In this document: in pieces, positions 17,342 through 24,712 of the stretch
Layout: the number at the start of each line of letters is the position of its first letter
How positions within the stretch are numbered: the stretch's first letter is position 1
Source of the DNA: JBBQXY01 sp038209195
GTDB taxonomy: Bacteria; Chloroflexota; Ktedonobacteria; Ktedonobacterales; Ktedonobacteraceae
Assembly: GCA_038209195.1 (NCBI GenBank)
Contig: JBBQXY010000003.1
Location: forward strand, 22,105 to 86,104
DNA: 64,000 nucleotides
Direction: 5' to 3'
Translations under genes and position numbers: made by a program
Notes under the pieces: generated by a model
Databases searched by the model: none
Seen by the model: only the letters and a program-made list of their open reading frames with translations
What the model was told of the DNA's origin: nothing

Positions 17342-19396
17342 GTGCGTTTTGGTCTTCAAGATGTCAAAAAGTCGATCCAGCGGCGCGGTGGGGCTGCGGG
17401 AACTTTGGCGGTCTCATTACATTTTTTGCAAGGAGGCGAGCTACAGCATGAGCTTGCACGCCTGATTGCCTATCATGAAGCATTGCTTGGGCAGACACGT
17501 AAACAGTTTTCACACGATGATGCCCGCGCCTGTGTTGCTGACTATCGGCTTGCTCATTGTTTGCTTGCCACTCTCAGTCGCTGGTATAGCTGGCAACAAC
17601 GTGCATGGCCCGAAGTAATAGCGCAAATAGCGCATGCCCTTCCTCCTGAGATCACCTCATCAGTGCAATTACGCCTCGCGCTCTATGATTATGTCAATGC
17701 ACACTATCATGGATTTTTAGAGGCGCAACAGCGTAGCGCAGCATTGCAAGCGTTTGCGCAAGTCTATCAGTTACAAATCAGCGATCTTGAGTACTTGCTT
17801 GCGCTCGATAATGAAGATGAAGCTGTGCTGATACGGGAGAGCGCACAGGCTCCAGACCCGCAGGATGTTGCTATTTTGTATAATCAGTGGGCCTTTGAAG
17901 CTGCGCTCTTCAATGCCTCACAGGTACGAATGGTGATCGATTGTCAAGCCTTCGGGCGCACCGCGACAGAGCAGGGAACGCCTGTGGGGACAGGGGTGGG
18001 AGCGGTGATTAAACGTCTCTGTTTTCTGGCACGGAAGCTCGGCGTCTACTATGATCTCGCCTATGATGAGCCGCTCGCGGGAACGCCACCACTGCTGACA
18101 CTTACACTGTATGGGCCACAGGAGGTGACAGGCACCGCTCAACAATACGGCTTGCGTTTGGGGCGGCTGTGCAGGCTTTTATTAGGCTATACGCTTCCTT
18201 ATGTTGAAGCTGGACGAAATGGCCGTGGCAAAAGAAGTAACAAGGCAACGCTTTCCGGAGGTATTGTAGAGGCAGGGGCAACGGTGCATTTTCTCCAGCG
18301 CAGCTATCATTTTGCCATTGATGCGCACGTCTTGCAGGCTATCAGCAAGGAAAGCACACCCAATGCCTCTGCCCAAAATGACCTGCACGCTCCCATTGAC
18401 GGTGGCGATCAATTCGCTGCAAAAGCCCGCCTTAACGAGGCTCCTGAGGCTCAGAGTGCTGTTTTCGATAGTAGTATAGAACAATCCTTCGCTGAAGCGT
18501 TTAGCGCATTAGCACGTAGCCAGGGCGTTGATGGCTGGCGTCTGGAACGCGAACCGGAACCACTGCTGCTTGAGCAGAGTATATTTATCCCCGACTTTGC
18601 TCTGACCCGTGCCCAACATCGCATCTATGTAGAAATCCTCGGTTTTTGGACGCCTGCCTATCGTGAGCGTAAAGTGCAAAAGCTACTCCAATTGCGTACG
18701 CGCGATGATTTACTGCTGGCTATTCCGCTGGATGCGAAAGAGGCATTTAGCGCGATTGCCACGTCGTTCCCTATCGTGTACTATAACGGGCAGCTATCCG
18801 CGACGGAGGTCATACAATCGTTGCGTCTACACTACGACGACTTCGCGACGCGCCTTGCCGCAATTGATCCTACCTATGTACGTACACGCGTGCTGACAGA
18901 GCAGGTGATGAGTGAGCGCATGTGCTATGAGTTGCTTGACTGTTATCGCCGTTCAGAACTCATGGTAGCTACAGAGCAGGTTGTCGATGAAGAGATTGTC
19001 TTCCTCTCCGGTCTGGGCCTCTATGCGAAGACATGGATGAACAGTGTAGAGCTAGCCTTTCTTGATTGGATGAATACTGCACAACGAGTTGCACTCTCTG
19101 TCGCTTTCACTGAAATACGAACACGTTGGCAAGCCTTCGTCCATTGTGAAGACATGGGCCTAGAAGCGTTGATCGCGACATGGCCCGGTGTAGAGATCAA
19201 TCACAGTTCTATTTTCGATGCGACGGTGGAACTGGTGGATGCTCAAGCTACACCAACTGCCTCATCCCCGCCTTTCCTGTTAGCAACGGCAGTAGAGACC
19301 GTACAACCGCTAAAGAGGCAGCTCCGTGAGCGACGCGCTAGTATTATAAAGAAGCGCAGCGAGGACGAGACAACGCAGGGAGACCTCTGGTCATAA
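17342..19396 (+). CDS. Bax1-like nuclease (DUF790), partner of XPB
   Basis: A 684-aa protein matching the DUF790/Bax1 family, the structure-specific nuclease that partners XPB helicase in archaea. The nuclease core is residues 376-450: FDSSIEQSFAEAF, then REPEPLL, IPDFAL (Asp418), YVEILGFWTPAY (Glu431) and RKVQKL (Lys444), a PD-(D/E)XK-like set. It is longer than archaeal Bax1, with an extended C-terminus. The start is GTG with AGGAGG 11 nt upstream; no nearby ATG fits. It is divergent from kinase 4. Finding both XPB and Bax1 in one locus supports a helicase-nuclease repair unit. Confidence 0.85.
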   Translation: MRFGLQDVKKSIQRRGGAAGTLAVSLHFLQGGELQHELARLIAYHEALLGQTRKQFSHDDARACVADYRLAHCLLATLSRWYSWQQRAWPEVIAQIAHALPPEITSSVQLRLALYDYVNAHYHGFLEAQQRSAALQAFAQVYQLQISDLEYLLALDNEDEAVLIRESAQAPDPQDVAILYNQWAFEAALFNASQVRMVIDCQAFGRTATEQGTPVGTGVGAVIKRLCFLARKLGVYYDLAYDEPLAGTPPLLTLTLYGPQEVTGTAQQYGLRLGRLCRLLLGYTLPYVEAGRNGRGKRSNKATLSGGIVEAGATVHFLQRSYHFAIDAHVLQAISKESTPNASAQNDLHAPIDGGDQFAAKARLNEAPEAQSAVFDSSIEQSFAEAFSALARSQGVDGWRLEREPEPLLLEQSIFIPDFALTRAQHRIYVEILGFWTPAYRERKVQKLLQLRTRDDLLLAIPLDAKEAFSAIATSFPIVYYNGQLSATEVIQSLRLHYDDFATRLAAIDPTYVRTRVLTEQVMSERMCYELLDCYRRSELMVATEQVVDEEIVFLSGLGLYAKTWMNSVELAFLDWMNTAQRVALSVAFTEIRTRWQAFVHCEDMGLEALIATWPGVEINHSSIFDATVELVDAQATPTASSPPFLLATAVETVQPLKRQLRERRASIIKKRSEDETTQGDLWS

Positions 19397-19735
19397 GCTT
19401 GAGGCAAGTGCGTGTTTTATGCGTTTGTACGCGCATAAGCGAAAACTATGATATATCTCGTTTGCTCTGATACAACGTATAGAATGCCCAAACACTTCCA
19501 TATTACAATATAGTGCAATATGCCACCTGTTACATGTTACTTATGGGGGCTTTATACGTATATAATATACGCAAGAGTAAATAGAACGCGTCTATAGAAC
19601 AGCGATACAGTATACACAGACCTGAGATGCTTACCAGAAGGGTGAGGGACGAGTAATTATCTTTATCTTCTTTTTCTTGCTCCTAACATATATTCATGTG
19701 TACTCAGGCTGGCACAAACAAGCTTGTTCAATCGG

Positions 19736-19897
19736 TTAAACAGTATCTATCAGTGTGAAGCGAAGCAGTATCAAGGGTGGGGCGTACAAGGGTACATCGG
19801 GCACAGACAGAGAACAGACAGACCAATGGGATGCCTGTAAGTACATTTGGTGCTTATAGGCATCTTGCGTTGTTCTTTTGCTGTCTGTTTTATACAT
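19736..19897 (-). CDS. Candidate 53-aa small protein
   Basis: A short frame starting MYKTDSKR, right after AAGGAGG (spacing only 3-4 nt). It ends with a hydrophobic LYAPPLILLRF stretch. Its 5' half lies in a nested inverted repeat (12-bp inner stem with one wobble, 9-bp outer stem), so the DNA may instead encode a structured RNA or terminator. No family is recognised. It is divergent from the LexA-box gene. Confidence 0.3.
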   Translation of the reverse strand: MYKTDSKRTTQDAYKHQMYLQASHWSVCSLSVPDVPLYAPPLILLRFTLIDTV

Positions 19898-19974
19898 GCT
19901 CCTCCTTAACAAAGCGTAACGGCGAGTCATGACGAGAATGGTGCCGAAACTGGTAAATTTGTTCTACATAGGTA

Positions 19975-20003
19975 TTGACAGGTTCAAGGAACTTGTGTAT
20001 AAT
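19975..20003 (+). promoter_or_regulatory. Consensus sigma70 promoter
   Basis: A perfect TTGACA at 19975-19980, a 17-bp spacer and a perfect TATAAT at 19998-20003. This is the best match to consensus noticed in the window. A strong promoter normally needs tight control, and a LexA-type site follows. Confidence 0.85.
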
Positions 20004-20017
20004 GCACTTGTTTTATT

Positions 20018-20031
20018 AGAACATACGTTCT
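20018..20031. promoter_or_regulatory. LexA (SOS) box
   Basis: AGAACATACGTTCT, a 14-bp inverted repeat matching the Gram-positive-type GAACnnnnGTTC LexA site, which is also reported for the Chloroflexi member Dehalococcoides. It lies about 14 bp downstream of the -10, where LexA would block transcription of the following gene. Confidence 0.7.
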
Positions 20032-20067
20032 GGTACTCTCAATAAATTAGGAGAGGATGGTGACAAT

Positions 20068-20895
20068 GTGGATCAGCGTCACATTCAACGCACCAGATCA
20101 ATGTCTGTGAGGCAAGCACAGACCAACCCCGATGTATTCGATGAGGAATATGACGACATATGGCCTTCACGCAAGCCAACCAGCACACGCCGTTACACCA
20201 CTGATGTCAAGGCAGAGACAGATCGCACACGAGGGGACATGCAGCCCCCCCCATCGCGAGCAGGGTATATCACAGGGAGTGGGAGTGGTCGCAAGAACAG
20301 CATACCTCCGCGACGTACCGCGACTCAGACACATCTTCCGGTCGTGCAAACGCCCCAACCCACTCCGCGCCGACGCCCGGCTGAGGTGGATGATGAAATT
20401 GAACCACAGCGGAGTGGAGGGCTACCAGACACACGAAGTGGTGGGGTCCGCTTGCACTGGCTATTCTACGTTGGTGTATCTATGTTAGTGATGGTTGTCG
20501 CATGGTTTGCATTCACCTCACTGATGAGTTGGTGGCAAGTGACCCAGGACGATTTGCATTATGGTCGTCCGCGCACCTACCAAACAGATTTTGTGGTTGG
20601 TCACAACCATGACACTAGTTCGAGCCCGACACATTTTATAGCCATTAATCTCAATAGGCATATACAGATTATTGAATTTCCTGGTGGTGATTCGTCGAAA
20701 GCGAAAATCTATGTTGGTCCAGTTTTGATTGGACAAGGACAAGACCTGGCAGTAGCCACATTGACTTTCAAAGATGTCAATGGCGATGGCAAGGTGGATA
20801 TGATTGTGAGCGTGCAGGCGAGCCGCTTTATCTTTATCAATGAAAATGATTCTTTTCGCCCGGCACGGCCAGGCGAATCTATTCAATCGGTATAA
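20068..20895 (+). CDS. Single-pass membrane protein with calcium-type DxNxDG motif, SOS-box controlled
   Basis: A 275-aa protein of no recognised family. Residues 1-128 are hydrophilic, rich in Arg, Pro, Thr and Asp. A membrane segment spans about 129-152, with the basic N-terminus predicted inside. The outside part ends with FKDVNGDGKVDMIV (Asp236-Asp244), an FG-GAP/EF-hand-like calcium loop, in an otherwise beta-rich stretch. The start is GTG after AGGAGAGG. The promoter is consensus with a LexA box, so expression during DNA damage is expected. The stop lies 53 bp from the palindrome centre. Confidence 0.8.
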   Translation: MDQRHIQRTRSMSVRQAQTNPDVFDEEYDDIWPSRKPTSTRRYTTDVKAETDRTRGDMQPPPSRAGYITGSGSGRKNSIPPRRTATQTHLPVVQTPQPTPRRRPAEVDDEIEPQRSGGLPDTRSGGVRLHWLFYVGVSMLVMVVAWFAFTSLMSWWQVTQDDLHYGRPRTYQTDFVVGHNHDTSSSPTHFIAINLNRHIQIIEFPGGDSSKAKIYVGPVLIGQGQDLAVATLTFKDVNGDGKVDMIVSVQASRFIFINENDSFRPARPGESIQSV

Positions 20896-20940
20896 CGTGA
20901 AAACGTGCCAGGGTAGTGCGTTGGAGCGAGGTCAGGCCAG

Positions 20941-20956
20941 CATTCTCATGAGAATG
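20941..20956. other. Symmetry centre of the palindrome
   Basis: CATTCTCA followed directly by TGAGAATG, with the axis between 20948 and 20949. The two copies of the LexA-box gene meet here tail to tail. No loop, repeat, insertion sequence or recombinase site is seen at the axis. Confidence 0.95.
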
Positions 20957-21001
20957 CTGGCCTGACCTCGCTCCAACGCACTACCCTGGCACGTTTTCAC
21001 G

Positions 21002-21829
21002 TTATACCGATTGAATAGATTCGCCTGGCCGTGCCGGGCGAAAAGAATCATTTTCATTGATAAAGATAAAGCGGCTCGCCTGCACGCTCACAATCATATC
21101 CACCTTGCCATCGCCATTGACATCTTTGAAAGTCAATGTGGCTACTGCCAGGTCTTGTCCTTGTCCAATCAAAACTGGACCAACATAGATTTTCGCTTTC
21201 GACGAATCACCACCAGGAAATTCAATAATCTGTATATGCCTATTGAGATTAATGGCTATAAAATGTGTCGGGCTCGAACTAGTGTCATGGTTGTGACCAA
21301 CCACAAAATCTGTTTGGTAGGTGCGCGGACGACCATAATGCAAATCGTCCTGGGTCACTTGCCACCAACTCATCAGTGAGGTGAATGCAAACCATGCGAC
21401 AACCATCACTAACATAGATACACCAACGTAGAATAGCCAGTGCAAGCGGACCCCACCACTTCGTGTGTCTGGTAGCCCTCCACTCCGCTGTGGTTCAATT
21501 TCATCATCCACCTCAGCCGGGCGTCGGCGCGGAGTGGGTTGGGGCGTTTGCACGACCGGAAGATGTGTCTGAGTCGCGGTACGTCGCGGAGGTATGCTGT
21601 TCTTGCGACCACTCCCACTCCCTGTGATATACCCTGCTCGCGATGGGGGGGGCTGCATGTCCCCTCGTGTGCGATCTGTCTCTGCCTTGACATCAGTGGT
21701 GTAACGGCGTGTGCTGGTTGGCTTGCGTGAAGGCCATATGTCGTCATATTCCTCATCGAATACATCGGGGTTGGTCTGTGCTTGCCTCACAGACATTGAT
21801 CTGGTGCGTTGAATGTGACGCTGATCCAC
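21002..21829 (-). CDS. Single-pass membrane protein, LexA-box controlled (mirror copy)
   Basis: Protein identical to that at 20068-20895: disordered inside region, membrane segment 129-152, and a calcium-type loop DVNGDGKVD outside. Its promoter and LexA box are also duplicated. Confidence 0.8.
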   Translation of the reverse strand: MDQRHIQRTRSMSVRQAQTNPDVFDEEYDDIWPSRKPTSTRRYTTDVKAETDRTRGDMQPPPSRAGYITGSGSGRKNSIPPRRTATQTHLPVVQTPQPTPRRRPAEVDDEIEPQRSGGLPDTRSGGVRLHWLFYVGVSMLVMVVAWFAFTSLMSWWQVTQDDLHYGRPRTYQTDFVVGHNHDTSSSPTHFIAINLNRHIQIIEFPGGDSSKAKIYVGPVLIGQGQDLAVATLTFKDVNGDGKVDMIVSVQASRFIFINENDSFRPARPGESIQSV

Positions 21830-21865
21830 ATTGTCACCATCCTCTCCTAATTTATTGAGAGTACC

Positions 21866-21879
21866 AGAACGTATGTTCT
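21866..21879. promoter_or_regulatory. LexA (SOS) box (mirror copy)
   Basis: Reverse complement of the site at 20018-20031: GAAC and GTTC half-sites 4 bp apart, just downstream of the duplicated promoter. Confidence 0.7.
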
Positions 21880-21893
21880 AATAAAACAAGTGC

Positions 21894-21922
21894 ATTATAC
21901 ACAAGTTCCTTGAACCTGTCAA
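21894..21922 (-). promoter_or_regulatory. Consensus sigma70 promoter (mirror copy)
   Basis: TTGACA-17 bp-TATAAT on the minus strand, driving the membrane protein gene at 21829. Confidence 0.85.
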
Positions 21923-21999
21923 TACCTATGTAGAACAAATTTACCAGTTTCGGCACCATTCTCGTCATGACTCGCCGTTACGCTTTGTTAAGGAGGAGC

Positions 22000-22161
22000 A
22001 TGTATAAAACAGACAGCAAAAGAACAACGCAAGATGCCTATAAGCACCAAATGTACTTACAGGCATCCCATTGGTCTGTCTGTTCTCTGTCTGTGCCCGA
22101 TGTACCCTTGTACGCCCCACCCTTGATACTGCTTCGCTTCACACTGATAGATACTGTTTAA
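22000..22161 (+). CDS. Candidate 53-aa small protein (mirror copy)
   Basis: AAGGAGG then ATG; same frame as 19736-19897. Overlaps a strong nested hairpin, so the coding status is doubtful. Confidence 0.3.
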   Translation: MYKTDSKRTTQDAYKHQMYLQASHWSVCSLSVPDVPLYAPPLILLRFTLIDTV

Positions 22162-22500
22162 CCGATTGAACAAGCTTGTTTGTGCCAGCCTGAGTACACA
22201 TGAATATATGTTAGGAGCAAGAAAAAGAAGATAAAGATAATTACTCGTCCCTCACCCTTCTGGTAAGCATCTCAGGTCTGTGTATACTGTATCGCTGTTC
22301 TATAGACGCGTTCTATTTACTCTTGCGTATATTATATACGTATAAAGCCCCCATAAGTAACATGTAACAGGTGGCATATTGCACTATATTGTAATATGGA
22401 AGTGTTTGGGCATTCTATACGTTGTATCAGAGCAAACGAGATATATCATAGTTTTCGCTTATGCGCGTACAAACGCATAAAACACGCACTTGCCTCAAGC

Positions 22501-24555
22501 TTATGACCAGAGGTCTCCCTGCGTTGTCTCGTCCTCGCTGCGCTTCTTTATAATACTAGCGCGTCGCTCACGGAGCTGCCTCTTTAGCGGTTGTACGGTC
22601 TCTACTGCCGTTGCTAACAGGAAAGGCGGGGATGAGGCAGTTGGTGTAGCTTGAGCATCCACCAGTTCCACCGTCGCATCGAAAATAGAACTGTGATTGA
22701 TCTCTACACCGGGCCATGTCGCGATCAACGCTTCTAGGCCCATGTCTTCACAATGGACGAAGGCTTGCCAACGTGTTCGTATTTCAGTGAAAGCGACAGA
22801 GAGTGCAACTCGTTGTGCAGTATTCATCCAATCAAGAAAGGCTAGCTCTACACTGTTCATCCATGTCTTCGCATAGAGGCCCAGACCGGAGAGGAAGACA
22901 ATCTCTTCATCGACAACCTGCTCTGTAGCTACCATGAGTTCTGAACGGCGATAACAGTCAAGCAACTCATAGCACATGCGCTCACTCATCACCTGCTCTG
23001 TCAGCACGCGTGTACGTACATAGGTAGGATCAATTGCGGCAAGGCGCGTCGCGAAGTCGTCGTAGTGTAGACGCAACGATTGTATGACCTCCGTCGCGGA
23101 TAGCTGCCCGTTATAGTACACGATAGGGAACGACGTGGCAATCGCGCTAAATGCCTCTTTCGCATCCAGCGGAATAGCCAGCAGTAAATCATCGCGCGTA
23201 CGCAATTGGAGTAGCTTTTGCACTTTACGCTCACGATAGGCAGGCGTCCAAAAACCGAGGATTTCTACATAGATGCGATGTTGGGCACGGGTCAGAGCAA
23301 AGTCGGGGATAAATATACTCTGCTCAAGCAGCAGTGGTTCCGGTTCGCGTTCCAGACGCCAGCCATCAACGCCCTGGCTACGTGCTAATGCGCTAAACGC
23401 TTCAGCGAAGGATTGTTCTATACTACTATCGAAAACAGCACTCTGAGCCTCAGGAGCCTCGTTAAGGCGGGCTTTTGCAGCGAATTGATCGCCACCGTCA
23501 ATGGGAGCGTGCAGGTCATTTTGGGCAGAGGCATTGGGTGTGCTTTCCTTGCTGATAGCCTGCAAGACGTGCGCATCAATGGCAAAATGATAGCTGCGCT
23601 GGAGAAAATGCACCGTTGCCCCTGCCTCTACAATACCTCCGGAAAGCGTTGCCTTGTTACTTCTTTTGCCACGGCCATTTCGTCCAGCTTCAACATAAGG
23701 AAGCGTATAGCCTAATAAAAGCCTGCACAGCCGCCCCAAACGCAAGCCGTATTGTTGAGCGGTGCCTGTCACCTCCTGTGGCCCATACAGTGTAAGTGTC
23801 AGCAGTGGTGGCGTTCCCGCGAGCGGCTCATCATAGGCGAGATCATAGTAGACGCCGAGCTTCCGTGCCAGAAAACAGAGACGTTTAATCACCGCTCCCA
23901 CCCCTGTCCCCACAGGCGTTCCCTGCTCTGTCGCGGTGCGCCCGAAGGCTTGACAATCGATCACCATTCGTACCTGTGAGGCATTGAAGAGCGCAGCTTC
24001 AAAGGCCCACTGATTATACAAAATAGCAACATCCTGCGGGTCTGGAGCCTGTGCGCTCTCCCGTATCAGCACAGCTTCATCTTCATTATCGAGCGCAAGC
24101 AAGTACTCAAGATCGCTGATTTGTAACTGATAGACTTGCGCAAACGCTTGCAATGCTGCGCTACGCTGTTGCGCCTCTAAAAATCCATGATAGTGTGCAT
24201 TGACATAATCATAGAGCGCGAGGCGTAATTGCACTGATGAGGTGATCTCAGGAGGAAGGGCATGCGCTATTTGCGCTATTACTTCGGGCCATGCACGTTG
24301 TTGCCAGCTATACCAGCGACTGAGAGTGGCAAGCAAACAATGAGCAAGCCGATAGTCAGCAACACAGGCGCGGGCATCATCGTGTGAAAACTGTTTACGT
24401 GTCTGCCCAAGCAATGCTTCATGATAGGCAATCAGGCGTGCAAGCTCATGCTGTAGCTCGCCTCCTTGCAAAAAATGTAATGAGACCGCCAAAGTTCCCG
24501 CAGCCCCACCGCGCCGCTGGATCGACTTTTTGACATCTTGAAGACCAAAACGCAC
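22501..24555 (-). CDS. Bax1-like nuclease (DUF790) (mirror copy)
   Basis: A 684-aa protein identical to 17342-19396, with the PD-(D/E)XK-like core Asp418, Glu431, Lys444. GTG start with AGGAGG. Divergent from kinase 4. Confidence 0.85.
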   Translation of the reverse strand: MRFGLQDVKKSIQRRGGAAGTLAVSLHFLQGGELQHELARLIAYHEALLGQTRKQFSHDDARACVADYRLAHCLLATLSRWYSWQQRAWPEVIAQIAHALPPEITSSVQLRLALYDYVNAHYHGFLEAQQRSAALQAFAQVYQLQISDLEYLLALDNEDEAVLIRESAQAPDPQDVAILYNQWAFEAALFNASQVRMVIDCQAFGRTATEQGTPVGTGVGAVIKRLCFLARKLGVYYDLAYDEPLAGTPPLLTLTLYGPQEVTGTAQQYGLRLGRLCRLLLGYTLPYVEAGRNGRGKRSNKATLSGGIVEAGATVHFLQRSYHFAIDAHVLQAISKESTPNASAQNDLHAPIDGGDQFAAKARLNEAPEAQSAVFDSSIEQSFAEAFSALARSQGVDGWRLEREPEPLLLEQSIFIPDFALTRAQHRIYVEILGFWTPAYRERKVQKLLQLRTRDDLLLAIPLDAKEAFSAIATSFPIVYYNGQLSATEVIQSLRLHYDDFATRLAAIDPTYVRTRVLTEQVMSERMCYELLDCYRRSELMVATEQVVDEEIVFLSGLGLYAKTWMNSVELAFLDWMNTAQRVALSVAFTEIRTRWQAFVHCEDMGLEALIATWPGVEINHSSIFDATVELVDAQATPTASSPPFLLATAVETVQPLKRQLRERRASIIKKRSEDETTQGDLWS

Positions 24556-24582
24556 CTATTTCTTTTCCTCCTGACGGGTGCT

Positions 24583-24591
24583 ATTATAACA
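24583..24591 (-). promoter_or_regulatory. Extended -10 promoter of bax1 (mirror copy)
   Basis: TGTTATAAT read on the minus strand, 27 bp before the bax1 start. Confidence 0.55.
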
Positions 24592-24712
24592 GAAAATTGC
24601 CCTAACAGATAGCATTTCCGTCCTACCCTCTTGAACAGACGTACCTTTATCTGGTATGGTACTGTTGATATGTTATACAAGTCGAGTGTCGCTCGGTGAG
24701 AGGAAGCTTTCT

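Larger units (their letters stand above)
19397..20067. other. 671-bp intergenic region with several palindromes
   Basis: AT-rich. It holds a 7-bp hairpin (TTATGCG/CGCATAA, 19417-19438) that may end bax1 transcription; a 15-bp palindrome CGTATATAATATACG at 19557-19571, possibly an operator or promoter; a minus-strand small ORF (19736-19897) over a nested hairpin (19812-19890); and the promoter and LexA box of the next gene. No tRNA or known riboswitch was recognised. Confidence 0.6.
1..20948. repeat. Left arm of a 41.9-kb perfect palindrome
   Basis: The arm is the exact reverse complement of 20949-41896. Bases 1-16 equal the reverse complement of 41881-41896. Every gene has a mirror partner with an identical protein, and the intergenic sites I compared base by base also match. 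The outer end falls inside dprA at the window edge with no repeat or insertion signature, so this looks like an arbitrary end (read, contig or window) rather than a biological border. The palindrome may continue beyond position 1. Confidence 0.97.
21830..22500. other. Intergenic region (mirror of 19397-20067)
   Basis: Holds the mirror promoter, LexA box, nested hairpin (22007-22085), 15-bp AT palindrome (22326-22340) and a small ORF. Nothing here is additional to the left-arm copy. Confidence 0.6.

Noticed and set aside
20941..20956. Insertion-sequence or recombinase site at the axis
   Set aside because: No transposase, target duplication or known site is visible; the 8-bp inverted ends are simply part of the palindrome.
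20068..21829. Recent tandem gene expansion giving two copies of each kinase, bax1 and other genes
   Set aside because: All copies pair exactly under one symmetry axis, so they come from the single palindrome, not separate duplications. The four kinases within one arm are true paralogues.
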